From an uncultured Zoogloea sp. (GTDB lineage Bacteria; Pseudomonadota; Gammaproteobacteria; Burkholderiales; Rhodocyclaceae), in the NCBI GenBank assembly GCA_937967645.1, contig CALBTT010000034.1, positions 29,758 through 93,757 of the forward strand: DNA of 64,000 bases, in the 5' to 3' direction. Below are positions 36,148-43,872 of this stretch, piece after piece. Positions within the stretch are counted from its first letter, which is position 1, and the number at the start of each line of letters is the position of its first letter. The translations under genes and the position numbers were made by a program. A model generated the notes under the pieces. It was not told where the DNA came from, did no database searches, and was given only the letters and a program-made list of their open reading frames with translations.

Positions 36148-38244
36148 TTGCCTACAGCTATCAAGAAGACCTTTACCTACGGTTCCCACACCGTGACCCT
36201 GGAGACCGGCGAGGTTGCCCGCCAGGCTCACGGCGCCGTGATCGTCAACATGGACGATACCGTGGTGCTGGCGACCGTGGTGGCCGCCAAGAACGCCAAG
36301 CCCGGCCAGGATTTCTTCCCGCTCACCGTTGATTACGTAGAGAAGTTCTACGCTGCCGGTCGCATCCCGGGTGGCTTCTTCAAGCGCGAAGGTCGCCCGA
36401 CCGAGAAGGAAACCCTCACTTCCCGCCTGATCGACCGCCCGATCCGTCCGCTCTTTCCGGACGGTTTCTACAATGAAGTCCAGGTCATCGTTCAGGTCAT
36501 GTCCCTGAACCCGGAAGTCGATGCCGACATCCCCGCCATGATCGGTGCTTCCGCTGCCCTGGCCATCGCCGGCATCCCGTTCGCGGGCCCGATCGGCGCC
36601 TGCCGCGTCGGCTTCGAGAATGGCGAGTACATCCTCAACCCGACGGCCACCCAGCTGCAGACCAGCAAGATGAACCTGGTGGTGGCGGGTACCGAGACCG
36701 CCGTGCTGATGGTGGAATCCGAGGCGCTGGAGCTGCCGGAAGACGTGATGCTCGGCGGTGTGGTGTTCGGCCATACCCAGATGCAGGCTGCCATCAACGC
36801 CATCAACGAACTCGTTGAGGTGGCCGGCAAGCCCGAATGGGACTGGCAGCCCCCGGCCAAGGATGAGGCCCTGATCGCCCGCGTCACCGAGATCGCCGGT
36901 GCCAAGATCGAAGAGGCGTTCGGCATCACTGCCAAGCAGGAGCGCTCCCAGCGCCTGTCCGCCATCGGCGACGAGGTGCATGCGACCCTGGCCGCCGAAG
37001 GTCGTGAGTACGACAACAACACCGTCAACAACATCATCTTCGACCTGGAGTCCAAGGTGGTGCGCGGCCGCATCCTGAGCGGTGAGCTGCGTATCGACGG
37101 CCGCGATACCCGCACCGTGCGTCCGATCGACATCCGCGTCGGCGTGCTGCCCCGTGCCCACGGCTCGGCCCTGTTCACTCGCGGTGAAACGCAGGCCATC
37201 GTGGTGACCACCCTGGGCACCGGCCGCGACGAGCAGATCATCGATGCGGTGGCGGGCGAGTACCGCGAGCGCTTCATGCTGCACTACAACTTCCCCCCGT
37301 TCTCCACCGGTGAGTGCGGCCGCTTCGGCTCGCCGAAGCGCCGCGAGATCGGTCACGGCCGCCTCGCCAAGCGTGCTCTGGCCGGCGTGCTGCCGAGCAA
37401 GGAAGAGTTCTCCTACACCGTTCGCGTGGTGTCCGAGATCACCGAATCCAACGGCTCCAGCTCCATGGCTTCGGTCTGTGGCGGCTCCCTGGCCATGATG
37501 GACGCGGGTGTGCCCCTGTCCGCGCCGGTGGCCGGTATCGCCATGGGCCTTATCAAGGACGGCGGCCGCTTTGCCGTGCTGACCGATATCCTGGGCGACG
37601 AAGATCACCTGGGTGACATGGACTTCAAGGTGGCGGGTACCGAAAATGGTGTCACCGCCCTGCAGATGGACATCAAGATCCTCGGCATCACCAAGGAGAT
37701 CATGCAGGTTGCCCTGGCCCAGGCCAAGGAAGGCCGCATGCACATCCTCGGCCTGATGAAGTCGGCCCTCGGCGAAGCCCGCGGTGAAGTGTCCGATTTC
37801 GCGCCGCGCATGATCACCCTGAAGATCAATCCCGAGAAGATCCGCGACGTGATCGGCAAGGGCGGTGCGGTGATCCGTGGTCTGCAGGAAGAGACCGGCA
37901 CCATCATCGAGATCACCGACGACGGCAATGTGACCATCTCCTCCGTGAGCTCCGAAGGCGCTCAGGTGGCCAAGAAGCGCATCGAGGAGATCACTGCCGA
38001 GGTGGAAGTGGGCAAGGTCTACGAAGGCCCGGTGGTCCGCATCCTCGATTTCGGTGCGATCATCAACATCCTGCCGGGTCGTGATGGCCTGCTGCACGTG
38101 TCCCAGATCGCCAACGAGCGCGTCAATGCCGTGTCCGACTACCTCAAGGAAGGTCAGGTCGTTCGCGTCAAGGTGCTCGAGACCGACGAGAAGGGTCGTG
38201 TCCGCCTGTCCATGAAGGCGCTGCTGAACGAGGCTGCCCAGTAA
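36148..38244 (+). CDS. pnp: Polyribonucleotide nucleotidyltransferase (PNPase)
   Basis: Phosphorolytic 3'-5' exoribonuclease of 698 residues and core of the RNA degradosome. Two RNase PH domains (TGEVARQAHGAVIVN, and HGSALFTRGETQAIVVTTLG in the second with catalytic-region FPPFSTGE), a helical linker, KH (INPEKIRDVIGKGGAVIRG) and S1 (GKVYEGPVVRILDFGAIINI) domains follow in order. The TTG at 36148 is preferred: AAGGA (36137-36141) is 6 nt before it and PTAIKKTFTYG is the usual N-terminus. The ATG at 36133 would place the SD inside the coding sequence. Confidence 0.97.
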   Translation: MPTAIKKTFTYGSHTVTLETGEVARQAHGAVIVNMDDTVVLATVVAAKNAKPGQDFFPLTVDYVEKFYAAGRIPGGFFKREGRPTEKETLTSRLIDRPIRPLFPDGFYNEVQVIVQVMSLNPEVDADIPAMIGASAALAIAGIPFAGPIGACRVGFENGEYILNPTATQLQTSKMNLVVAGTETAVLMVESEALELPEDVMLGGVVFGHTQMQAAINAINELVEVAGKPEWDWQPPAKDEALIARVTEIAGAKIEEAFGITAKQERSQRLSAIGDEVHATLAAEGREYDNNTVNNIIFDLESKVVRGRILSGELRIDGRDTRTVRPIDIRVGVLPRAHGSALFTRGETQAIVVTTLGTGRDEQIIDAVAGEYRERFMLHYNFPPFSTGECGRFGSPKRREIGHGRLAKRALAGVLPSKEEFSYTVRVVSEITESNGSSSMASVCGGSLAMMDAGVPLSAPVAGIAMGLIKDGGRFAVLTDILGDEDHLGDMDFKVAGTENGVTALQMDIKILGITKEIMQVALAQAKEGRMHILGLMKSALGEARGEVSDFAPRMITLKINPEKIRDVIGKGGAVIRGLQEETGTIIEITDDGNVTISSVSSEGAQVAKKRIEEITAEVEVGKVYEGPVVRILDFGAIINILPGRDGLLHVSQIANERVNAVSDYLKEGQVVRVKVLETDEKGRVRLSMKALLNEAAQ

Positions 38245-38270
38245 TAGCGGGTTGTTGGTTCGTCAGGAAA

Positions 38271-38297
38271 ACGGGCGCTGCGGCGCCCGTTTTTTTT
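38271..38297 (+). terminator. Intrinsic terminator after pnp
   Basis: Perfect 8-bp stem (38271-38278 and 38283-38290), 4-nt loop and eight T residues. A strong Rho-independent terminator closing the rpsO-pnp unit. Confidence 0.92.
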
Positions 38298-38422
38298 GGC
38301 ATCCGGATCGGGAGCGGGATGCGGCGGGGAACTGCCGTGGGACGATGTAATCAGAAATGGACTGCCGACGCGCCTGTGCTGCGCTGGCCCAATGCTTGTC
38401 TGCCTGCTGGAGGGTTTGATCG

Positions 38423-38971
38423 ATGATGCGACACACGGCCTCGCTTGTGCCGTCACCCTGGGTGACCCGTTTTGCCGGCCTGATTCCGGCGGGCGGTGAA
38501 GTGCTGGATTTTGCTTGCGGCAGTGGCCGCCACGCGCGCTGGCTGGCGGCTCGAGGATTTCGGGTCGAGGCGGTGGACAGGGATGCGGTAGCGCTGGAGT
38601 TGCTGGCCGGGGTGCCTCACCTGCAGGTCACCGAAGCGGATCTGGAGGAGGGGGGCTGGCCTTACAGTGGTCGGCATTTCGACGGCATCGTGGTGACCAA
38701 CTACCTGTTCCGGCCGCGCCTTCCCCTGTTGCTGACGGCCCTGAATCACGGCGGTGTGTTGATCTACGAGACCTTCATGGAAGGCAATGAGCGTCTGGGC
38801 AAGCCCAGCAATCCGGACTTCCTGCTGCGCTCGCACGAACTGTTCGAGCGGGTGGCTGATGCCTGCACCGTGCTGGCTTATGAGCAGGGCGAGGTGGCCG
38901 AGCCGCGCCCGGCGGTGGTGCAGCGCATCTGTGCGGTGAAGGGGCACAATCCTTCGCTGCGGCTGCCCTGA
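38423..38971 (+). CDS. Class I SAM-dependent methyltransferase
   Basis: Small methyltransferase of 182 residues. SAM-binding motif I is VLDFACGSGRHARWLA, motif II follows in VEAVDRD, and a later FDGIVVTNYLFRPRL segment replaces the usual acidic motif IV. Related to the TehB-like group, but substrate is not recognisable. SD GGAGG (38409-38413) lies 9 nt before the ATG. It is isolated by the pnp terminator and converges on tesA. Confidence 0.85.
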   Translation: MMRHTASLVPSPWVTRFAGLIPAGGEVLDFACGSGRHARWLAARGFRVEAVDRDAVALELLAGVPHLQVTEADLEEGGWPYSGRHFDGIVVTNYLFRPRLPLLLTALNHGGVLIYETFMEGNERLGKPSNPDFLLRSHELFERVADACTVLAYEQGEVAEPRPAVVQRICAVKGHNPSLRLP

Positions 38972-38987
38972 GGCGGGCGCGGCCAGA

Positions 38988-39599
38988 TCAGCGGAGCAGG
39001 GGGGCGAGTTCCCGCCAGATGGTGTCGAGGATGAGGGGTTGGGCTTCGGCGGTCGGGTGGATGCCGTCCTGCTGGAACATGCCGCGCTGGTCGGCGAAGC
39101 CTTCCATCATGAAGGGCACCAGACGGATCTTGTTGGCTTTTGCCAGATCCCGGTAGGCGGCTTCGAAGGCAGACGTGTAGGCCGGGCCGTAGTTGGGCGG
39201 CATGCGCATGCCCACCAGCAGGACCCGGGCCCCACTCTTGCTGGCGGCGTCGATCATGCTCTGCAGGTTGGCTGCCATCGCCCTGGGTGGCAGGCCGCGC
39301 AGGCCGTCGTTGGCGCCGAGTTCCAGCACTACCACCGCAGGCTTGTGGGTCTGCAGGGCTGCCGGCAGGCGGCTCAGTCCGCCCGCCGTGGTCTCGCCGC
39401 TGATGCTGGCATTGACCACCTGGTGCTTGGAGCGCGAATCCCCCAGGCGCTTGGCCAGGAGTGATGGCCAGGCCTGCTCCGGGCGCAGGCCGTAGCCGGC
39501 GGAAAGGCTGTCGCCCCACACCAGCACGGTGCCCGCCCAGGCCGTGGTGCCGGCCAGGGCGAGGCACACGGCGACCATCCGGATCAGCAGCTGGCGCAC
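38988..39599 (-). CDS. tesA: SGNH/GDSL arylesterase-lysophospholipase (TesA-like)
   Basis: Periplasmic SGNH hydrolase of 203 residues, like E. coli TesA (thioesterase I / protease I / lysophospholipase L1). Signal peptide to about TTAWA; catalytic Ser31 in WGDSLSAGYG, block III GANDGLRG, and Asp/His in DGIHPTAEA near the end. Acts on acyl esters or thioesters; the physiological substrate is uncertain. The start is GTG at 39599, 4 nt after the suhB stop, so the pair is one unit. Confidence 0.93.
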   Translation of the reverse strand: MRQLLIRMVAVCLALAGTTAWAGTVLVWGDSLSAGYGLRPEQAWPSLLAKRLGDSRSKHQVVNASISGETTAGGLSRLPAALQTHKPAVVVLELGANDGLRGLPPRAMAANLQSMIDAASKSGARVLLVGMRMPPNYGPAYTSAFEAAYRDLAKANKIRLVPFMMEGFADQRGMFQQDGIHPTAEAQPLILDTIWRELAPLLR

Positions 39600-39603
39600 G
39601 GCG

Positions 39604-40410
39604 TCAGGCGGGCAGCTTGTCGCCGCAGTGGCCCTGGATCACCTGCAGCAGCTGCGGAAAGACCTTCGGCGTGCCAGCGACCACGTTACCCGAGGTCAGG
39701 TAGGTGGATTCGCCCGCCAGGTCGCTGACCAGGCCGCCCGCTTCGCTGATGAGCAGGCTGCCGGCCGCCATGTCCCACGGGGACAGGCCGAATTCCCAGA
39801 AGCCGTCCAGCCGACCGGCGGCCACATAGGCCAGGTCGAGGGAGGCGGCGCCAGGGCGGCGCAGGCCGGCGGACTTCTGGGTGAGTTCCTTGAAGATGGC
39901 CAGGTAGGTATCCACGTTGCCGAACTGGCGGTAGGGGAAGCCGGTGCCGACCAGCGCGTCCTGCAGCTTCAGGCGCCGGGAGACGCGGATGCGCCGGTCG
40001 TTGAGGAAGGCGCCGGCACCCTTGGAAGCGGTGAACATCTCGTTGCGGTTCGGATCGTAGACCACGGCCTGCTCCACCACGCCGCGGCGGGCCAGGGCGA
40101 TCGAGATCGCGTACTGGGGGAAGCCATGCAGGAAGTTGGTGGTGCCGTCCAGCGGGTCGATGATCCACTGGTATTCGGTCTCGGCCTCCGGGCCGGTCTC
40201 GCCGGACTCTTCTGCTAAAATGCTGTGGCTCGGATAGGCTTCGCGGAGTACCTGGATGATCGCATCTTCAGCGGCCCGATCGACATCCGAGACAAAATCA
40301 TTGGGACTTTTGATCTCGACGCGGATCTGATCCAGGTCGAGGGACGCCCGGTTGATGACGGTGGCGGCGCGACGCGCGGCCTTGACAGCAATGTTCAGAG
40401 TGGGATGCAT
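39604..40410 (-). CDS. suhB: Inositol-1-monophosphatase family protein SuhB
   Basis: Mg-dependent phosphatase of 268 residues; SuhB proteins also join rRNA antitermination complexes. Metal-binding motifs: ILAEESGE, then WIIDPLDGTTNFLHGFP, and the late WDMAAGSLLISEAGG. The ATG at 40410 begins the standard MHPTLNIAVKAARRAATVI N-terminus; the frame open further upstream runs antisense through trmJ and is rejected. It is divergent from trmJ across 78 bases. Confidence 0.95.
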   Translation of the reverse strand: MHPTLNIAVKAARRAATVINRASLDLDQIRVEIKSPNDFVSDVDRAAEDAIIQVLREAYPSHSILAEESGETGPEAETEYQWIIDPLDGTTNFLHGFPQYAISIALARRGVVEQAVVYDPNRNEMFTASKGAGAFLNDRRIRVSRRLKLQDALVGTGFPYRQFGNVDTYLAIFKELTQKSAGLRRPGAASLDLAYVAAGRLDGFWEFGLSPWDMAAGSLLISEAGGLVSDLAGESTYLTSGNVVAGTPKVFPQLLQVIQGHCGDKLPA

Positions 40411-40436
40411 GGGTGTCTGGCAAGGTCTGCCGGCCC

Positions 40437-40450
40437 GGGCAAAATTGCCC
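40437..40450. repeat. Palindrome in the suhB-trmJ divergent region
   Basis: Perfect 6-bp inverted repeat, GGGCAA-AA-TTGCCC, midway between divergent start codons. It could be an operator shared by both genes, but no regulator is identified. Confidence 0.3.
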
Positions 40451-40488
40451 ACCGGTCGACTCTGATTCGGAAAACCCGATATTTTAAT

Positions 40489-41211
40489 ATGAACATCGAT
40501 GGCGCGCTTGAGCGCGTGCGTGTCGTTCTTTCCCGTACCAGTCACCCCGGCAACATCGGCGCAGCGGCAAGGGCCATGAAAACCATGGGCCTGAAGCATC
40601 TGGTACTCGTTTCCCCCCAGTCCTTCCCTGATCCCGTTGCCACTGCGCGAGCGGCCGGCGCCGATGACATCCTGCAGAACGCGCGGGTCGTGGAGACGCT
40701 CGACGAGGCGTTGGAAGGCACTGTTTTCGCCGCAGCCATGACGGCCCGCAAGCGCGAACTGGCCGTGCCCATGCAGTGGGCGCGGGCGGCTGCGGGCGAG
40801 CTGGTGTCGGTGGCGGCGCGCGGGGATGTGGCGCTGGTGTTTGGCAACGAGACGGTCGGCCTCTCCAATGAGGAGGTCACCCTGTGCCACATGCCGGTCA
40901 AGATTCCCGTCAGCGAGAGCTACTCGTCGCTCAATCTGGGTGCCGCCGTGCAGGTGATGGCCTATGAGCTGAGGATGGCCGCCCTCGATCCTGGCAAGAC
41001 ACCGGGTGTCGAGTTCGAGCCTGCCACCTTCGAGGAGGTGGAGGGCTTCTATGCCCATCTCGACCGGGCGATCACCGCCAGCGGCTTCTTCCACCCCAGC
41101 AACTCCAAGCGCCTGTGGCCGCGCCTGCGCCGCTTGTACGGGCGGATCCGTCTGGAGAAGGACGAAATCAACATACTGCGCGGTATGTTGACAGCCTTTG
41201 AGAAGAAGTAG
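40489..41211 (+). CDS. trmJ: tRNA (cytidine/uridine-2'-O-)-methyltransferase TrmJ
   Basis: SPOUT methyltransferase of 240 residues methylating the 2'-OH of nucleotide 32 in tRNAs. The SPOUT knot motifs are SHPGNIGAAARAMKTMGL, LVFGNETVGLSNEE and IPVSESYSSLNLGAAVQVMAYE. The ATG at 40489 starts MNIDGALERVRVVL; the open frame upstream is antisense to suhB. Its stop codon abuts an IscR-like site, and cysE follows 100 bases later; trmJ next to cysE and isc genes is common in proteobacteria. Confidence 0.95.
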   Translation: MNIDGALERVRVVLSRTSHPGNIGAAARAMKTMGLKHLVLVSPQSFPDPVATARAAGADDILQNARVVETLDEALEGTVFAAAMTARKRELAVPMQWARAAAGELVSVAARGDVALVFGNETVGLSNEEVTLCHMPVKIPVSESYSSLNLGAAVQVMAYELRMAALDPGKTPGVEFEPATFEEVEGFYAHLDRAITASGFFHPSNSKRLWPRLRRLYGRIRLEKDEINILRGMLTAFEKK

Positions 41212-41229
41212 ACTAAAATAGTCGGGAAT
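41205..41229 (+). promoter_or_regulatory. Putative IscR type-1 site before cysE
   Basis: The core GACTAAAATAGTCGGGAAT (41211-41229) matches the type-1 IscR consensus core GACT-R-WWW-Y-AGTC-RR, with a weaker left flank. A perfect -35 TTGACA lies at 41188-41193; the possible -10 boxes TAGACT (15-nt spacer) and TAAAAT (20-nt spacer) both overlap the site, which fits repression. Confidence 0.6.
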
Positions 41230-41311
41230 TTTTCGTCCCCTAGCTGTCGGGGTTGTCGATCTGGGGCGTGGCTGCCCGTGGCGCGATCAATCCCTTTCCT
41301 GGAGTCATTTC

Positions 41312-42076
41312 ATGTTCAGTCGTCTGCGTGAAGACCTGGCCAACGTTCTTGAACGAGACCCGGCGGCACGCTCCCGGTGGGAGGTCCTCACCTGTTATCC
41401 GGGCATGCATGCCCTGTGGTGGCACCGTCTGGCCCATGCGGCCTGGGTCCGGGGGTTCCGGTGGCTGGGGCGCTTCACCAGCCATGTCGGCCGCATGCTG
41501 ACGGGTATCGAGATCCACCCCGGCGCCACCATCGGGCGCAGGGTGTTCATCGATCACGGCATGGGTGTGGTGATCGGTGAGACCGCCGTGGTGGGGGATG
41601 ACTGCACCATTTACCAGGGGGTCACCCTGGGCGGGACCTCCCTCTACCGCGGTACCAAGCGCCACCCGACCCTGGGCAAAGGGGTGGTGATCGGCGCCGG
41701 TGCCAAGGTGCTGGGCGGCTTTGAAGTGGGCGATGGCGCAAAGGTGGGTTCCAATGCGGTCGTGGTCAAGCCGGTGCCGGCGGGTGCCACCGCGGTCGGC
41801 AATCCGGCCCGGATCATCGAGGCGGGGCGTGATGAGGCGAGCCGGGCACGGGAAGCCAAGGCCGAGCAGATGGGCTTCACGGCCTATGGGGTGACCCGGG
41901 ATATGGATGATCCGGTGTCCAAGGCTCTGCACGGCCTGCTGGATCATGCGGTGGATACCGATCGTCGCATCCGTGTGCTGCTCGAGCGTCTCGAGGCGGC
42001 TGGAATCGCCGTTGAGGGGGCGTCCAAGGCGGAGGATGCCTTCGATCCGCAGAGCCTCGGCCGGATGGTGGACTGA
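41312..42076 (+). CDS. cysE: Serine O-acetyltransferase
   Basis: First enzyme of cysteine synthesis from serine; 254 residues. N-terminal helical part (MFSRLREDLANVLERDPAARS, YPGMHALWWHRLAHAAW) and a left-handed beta-helix of hexapeptide repeats (IEIHPGATIGRRVFIDHGMG, VIGETAVVGDDCTIYQGVTL). This shorter CysE type is the one often next to iscR. A putative IscR site in its promoter ties cysteine supply to Fe-S demand. iscR begins 98 bases downstream from its own regulated region. Confidence 0.96.
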   Translation: MFSRLREDLANVLERDPAARSRWEVLTCYPGMHALWWHRLAHAAWVRGFRWLGRFTSHVGRMLTGIEIHPGATIGRRVFIDHGMGVVIGETAVVGDDCTIYQGVTLGGTSLYRGTKRHPTLGKGVVIGAGAKVLGGFEVGDGAKVGSNAVVVKPVPAGATAVGNPARIIEAGRDEASRAREAKAEQMGFTAYGVTRDMDDPVSKALHGLLDHAVDTDRRIRVLLERLEAAGIAVEGASKAEDAFDPQSLGRMVD

Positions 42077-42096
42077 GTCTTTCCGGGGTCGGGAAA

Positions 42097-42121
42097 ATAG
42101 TTGATTGATTTTGTCGGGTTT
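42097..42121 (+). promoter_or_regulatory. IscR type-1 site A before iscR
   Basis: 25 nt beginning ATAGTTGATTGATTTTGTCG (42097-42116) then GGTTT; it matches the type-1 consensus well except in the last bases. First of two sites in the iscR promoter region. Confidence 0.7.
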
Positions 42122-42124
42122 GGT

Positions 42125-42149
42125 ATTGTTGACTGAAATATTCAACTAT
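42125..42149 (+). promoter_or_regulatory. IscR type-1 site B before iscR
   Basis: 25 nt with core GTTGACTGAAATATTCAAC (42128-42146) ending CTAT; it follows the dyad of the type-1 consensus closely. It is 28 bp from site A centre to centre and 26 nt before the iscR ATG, in keeping with autorepression by [2Fe-2S]-IscR. Confidence 0.72.
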
Positions 42150-42174
42150 TCCATTACCAGCCCCGGGAGCCGTC

Positions 42175-42663
42175 ATGAGACTCACCACCAAAGGTCGTTT
42201 TGCTGTCACGGCAATGATTGATCTTGCGCTGCGCTGTGCCGACGGGCCGGTGACGCTGGCTGGAATTGCAGATCGCCAGAAGATCTCCCTGTCCTATCTC
42301 GAGCAGCTGTTCGGCAAGCTCCGCCGTTTCGAGCTGGTGAGCAGCGTCCGTGGCCCCGGGGGCGGTTATGCCCTGGCGCGCGACATGGATGCGATCACCG
42401 TCGCCGACATCATCGCCGCGGTGGACGAGCCGCTGGATGCCACGTCCTGTGGCGGCAAAGAGAACTGCCAGGACGAGCATCGCTGCATGACCCACGAGCT
42501 GTGGACCAACCTCAATCGCCGGATGTACGAGTACCTGCATTCGGTGACCCTGGCCAGCCTGGTCGAGCAGCAGCGTCAGAAGGCCGGGTCCGTGTCGGTG
42601 CTGCACGACGAGCGTGCTGGAACGGCCTGCCGCAGCGGCAGCAAGCTGTCCCTGACCGCCTGA
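42175..42663 (+). CDS. iscR: Fe-S cluster assembly transcriptional regulator IscR
   Basis: Rrf2-family [2Fe-2S] repressor of 162 residues. The winged HTH covers MRLTTKGRFAVTAMIDLAL and SLSYLEQLFGKLRRFELV. Cluster ligands are Cys92, Cys98 and Cys104 (SCGGKENCQDEHRC) plus His107, the same numbering as E. coli IscR. Two type-1 sites upstream indicate autoregulation. Leads the isc operon. Confidence 0.98.
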   Translation: MRLTTKGRFAVTAMIDLALRCADGPVTLAGIADRQKISLSYLEQLFGKLRRFELVSSVRGPGGGYALARDMDAITVADIIAAVDEPLDATSCGGKENCQDEHRCMTHELWTNLNRRMYEYLHSVTLASLVEQQRQKAGSVSVLHDERAGTACRSGSKLSLTA

Positions 42664-42679
42664 GGCCTGGAGGTCCAGG

Positions 42680-43828
42680 GTGTTCGCGCCGGTTTATCTC
42701 GACCACAATGCCACCACGCCCCTCAGCGAGGTGGTGCGTGAGGCGATGCTGCCGTGGCTGGGTGAACGCTTCGGCAACGCCTCGAGCCGGCACGAATACG
42801 GTCGGGCTGCGCGCAAGGCGATCGACGAGGCACGTGCCCGGGTGGCGGCAGCGGTTAACGCCCATCCTACCGAGATCATTTTTACCAGCGGCGGCTCCGA
42901 AGCCAACAACCTGTTCCTGAAGGGCGCAGCTGCGCTGCTCAAGTCGGGGCGTCTGGCGGTGAGTGCCATCGAGCACCCCTGCGTACGTGAGCCGGCGCGT
43001 CAGTTGCGGCGCAGTGGCTGGCAGTGCCAGGAGATCCCGGTCGATAGGCAGGGGCGGATTGATGTCGAGGCCTTTCGGCGGCTGCTCGCGGAGCGTCCCT
43101 CCCTGGTGTCGGTGATGCTCGCCAACAACGAGACCGGTGTGCTGCAGGATATTCCCGCCCTGGCGGCGGAGGTTCGGGCGAGCGGGGGATGGATGCACTG
43201 CGACGCCGTGCAGGCCCTCGGCAAGGTCGAGGTCGATTTTCGACGCCTCGGGGTGCATGGACTGAGCCTGTCGTCGCACAAGCTCGGTGGCCCGATCGGC
43301 GCCGGTGCGCTGGTGCTGGACAAACGGGTCGAACTGGCCCCGCTGGTGGCCGGGGGCGGGCAGGAGCGCAACCTGCGTTCCGGCACCGAGAATGTGATGG
43401 CGATCGTCGGTTTCGGGGTGGCCTGCGAGCAGGCTGCGGCGGAACTGATCGAGCGGGCCGAACGCCTCGCTGCCCTGCGACTGCATCTGGAGCAAGGCCT
43501 GGCCGCGCTGGACGCACGGATATTTTCCGAAGCGGCTCCGCGGCTGCCGAACACCAGCTTTTTCGGGCTGGATGGCATCGACGGGGAGACCCTGGTGGCC
43601 AAGCTGGATCGGGCGGGTTTCGCCGTGGCCAGTGGCTCTGCCTGCTCCAGCGCCAACCCGGAGCCTTCCCATACCCTGCTGGCCATGGGGGTGGAGCCGG
43701 AGCTGGCGCGATCGGCGGTGCGGGTCAGCCTGGGAGCAGGCAACACGCGGCAGGATGTGGATGGATTTTTGGCAGCACTCGGCGAGAATCTCGCCAAGCT
43801 TCGAACCCTGACTGCCATGGCGGTCTAA
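42680..43828 (+). CDS. Second cysteine desulfurase (NifS/IscS-like paralogue)
   Basis: PLP-dependent cysteine desulfurase of 382 residues lying between iscR and iscS. PLP-binding Lys is in LSSHKLGGPIGAG and the catalytic Cys in SGSACSSANPEPSHTLLAMG. It diverges clearly from the neighbouring IscS (SGSACTSASLEP) and resembles the NifS-like branch. It should mobilise sulfur as a persulfide; whether it serves IscU, another scaffold, or thio-modification is unknown. GTG start with SD GGAGG about 9 nt upstream, 17 nt after iscR, so in the same operon. Confidence 0.9.
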   Translation: MFAPVYLDHNATTPLSEVVREAMLPWLGERFGNASSRHEYGRAARKAIDEARARVAAAVNAHPTEIIFTSGGSEANNLFLKGAAALLKSGRLAVSAIEHPCVREPARQLRRSGWQCQEIPVDRQGRIDVEAFRRLLAERPSLVSVMLANNETGVLQDIPALAAEVRASGGWMHCDAVQALGKVEVDFRRLGVHGLSLSSHKLGGPIGAGALVLDKRVELAPLVAGGGQERNLRSGTENVMAIVGFGVACEQAAAELIERAERLAALRLHLEQGLAALDARIFSEAAPRLPNTSFFGLDGIDGETLVAKLDRAGFAVASGSACSSANPEPSHTLLAMGVEPELARSAVRVSLGAGNTRQDVDGFLAALGENLAKLRTLTAMAV

Positions 43829-43872
43829 GTTCCTGGAACGACACCAATTTTTGCAGTACGGAGAAGATGAAG

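Noticed and set aside
38296..38499. Small open frame after the pnp terminator
   Set aside because: It starts inside the terminator T-run and overlaps the methyltransferase gene in another frame, with no SD or motif.
42680..43828. The extra desulfurase as a recently acquired or transposed gene
   Set aside because: Base composition resembles its neighbours, there are no flanking repeats or transposase, and spacing and SD are normal for the operon.
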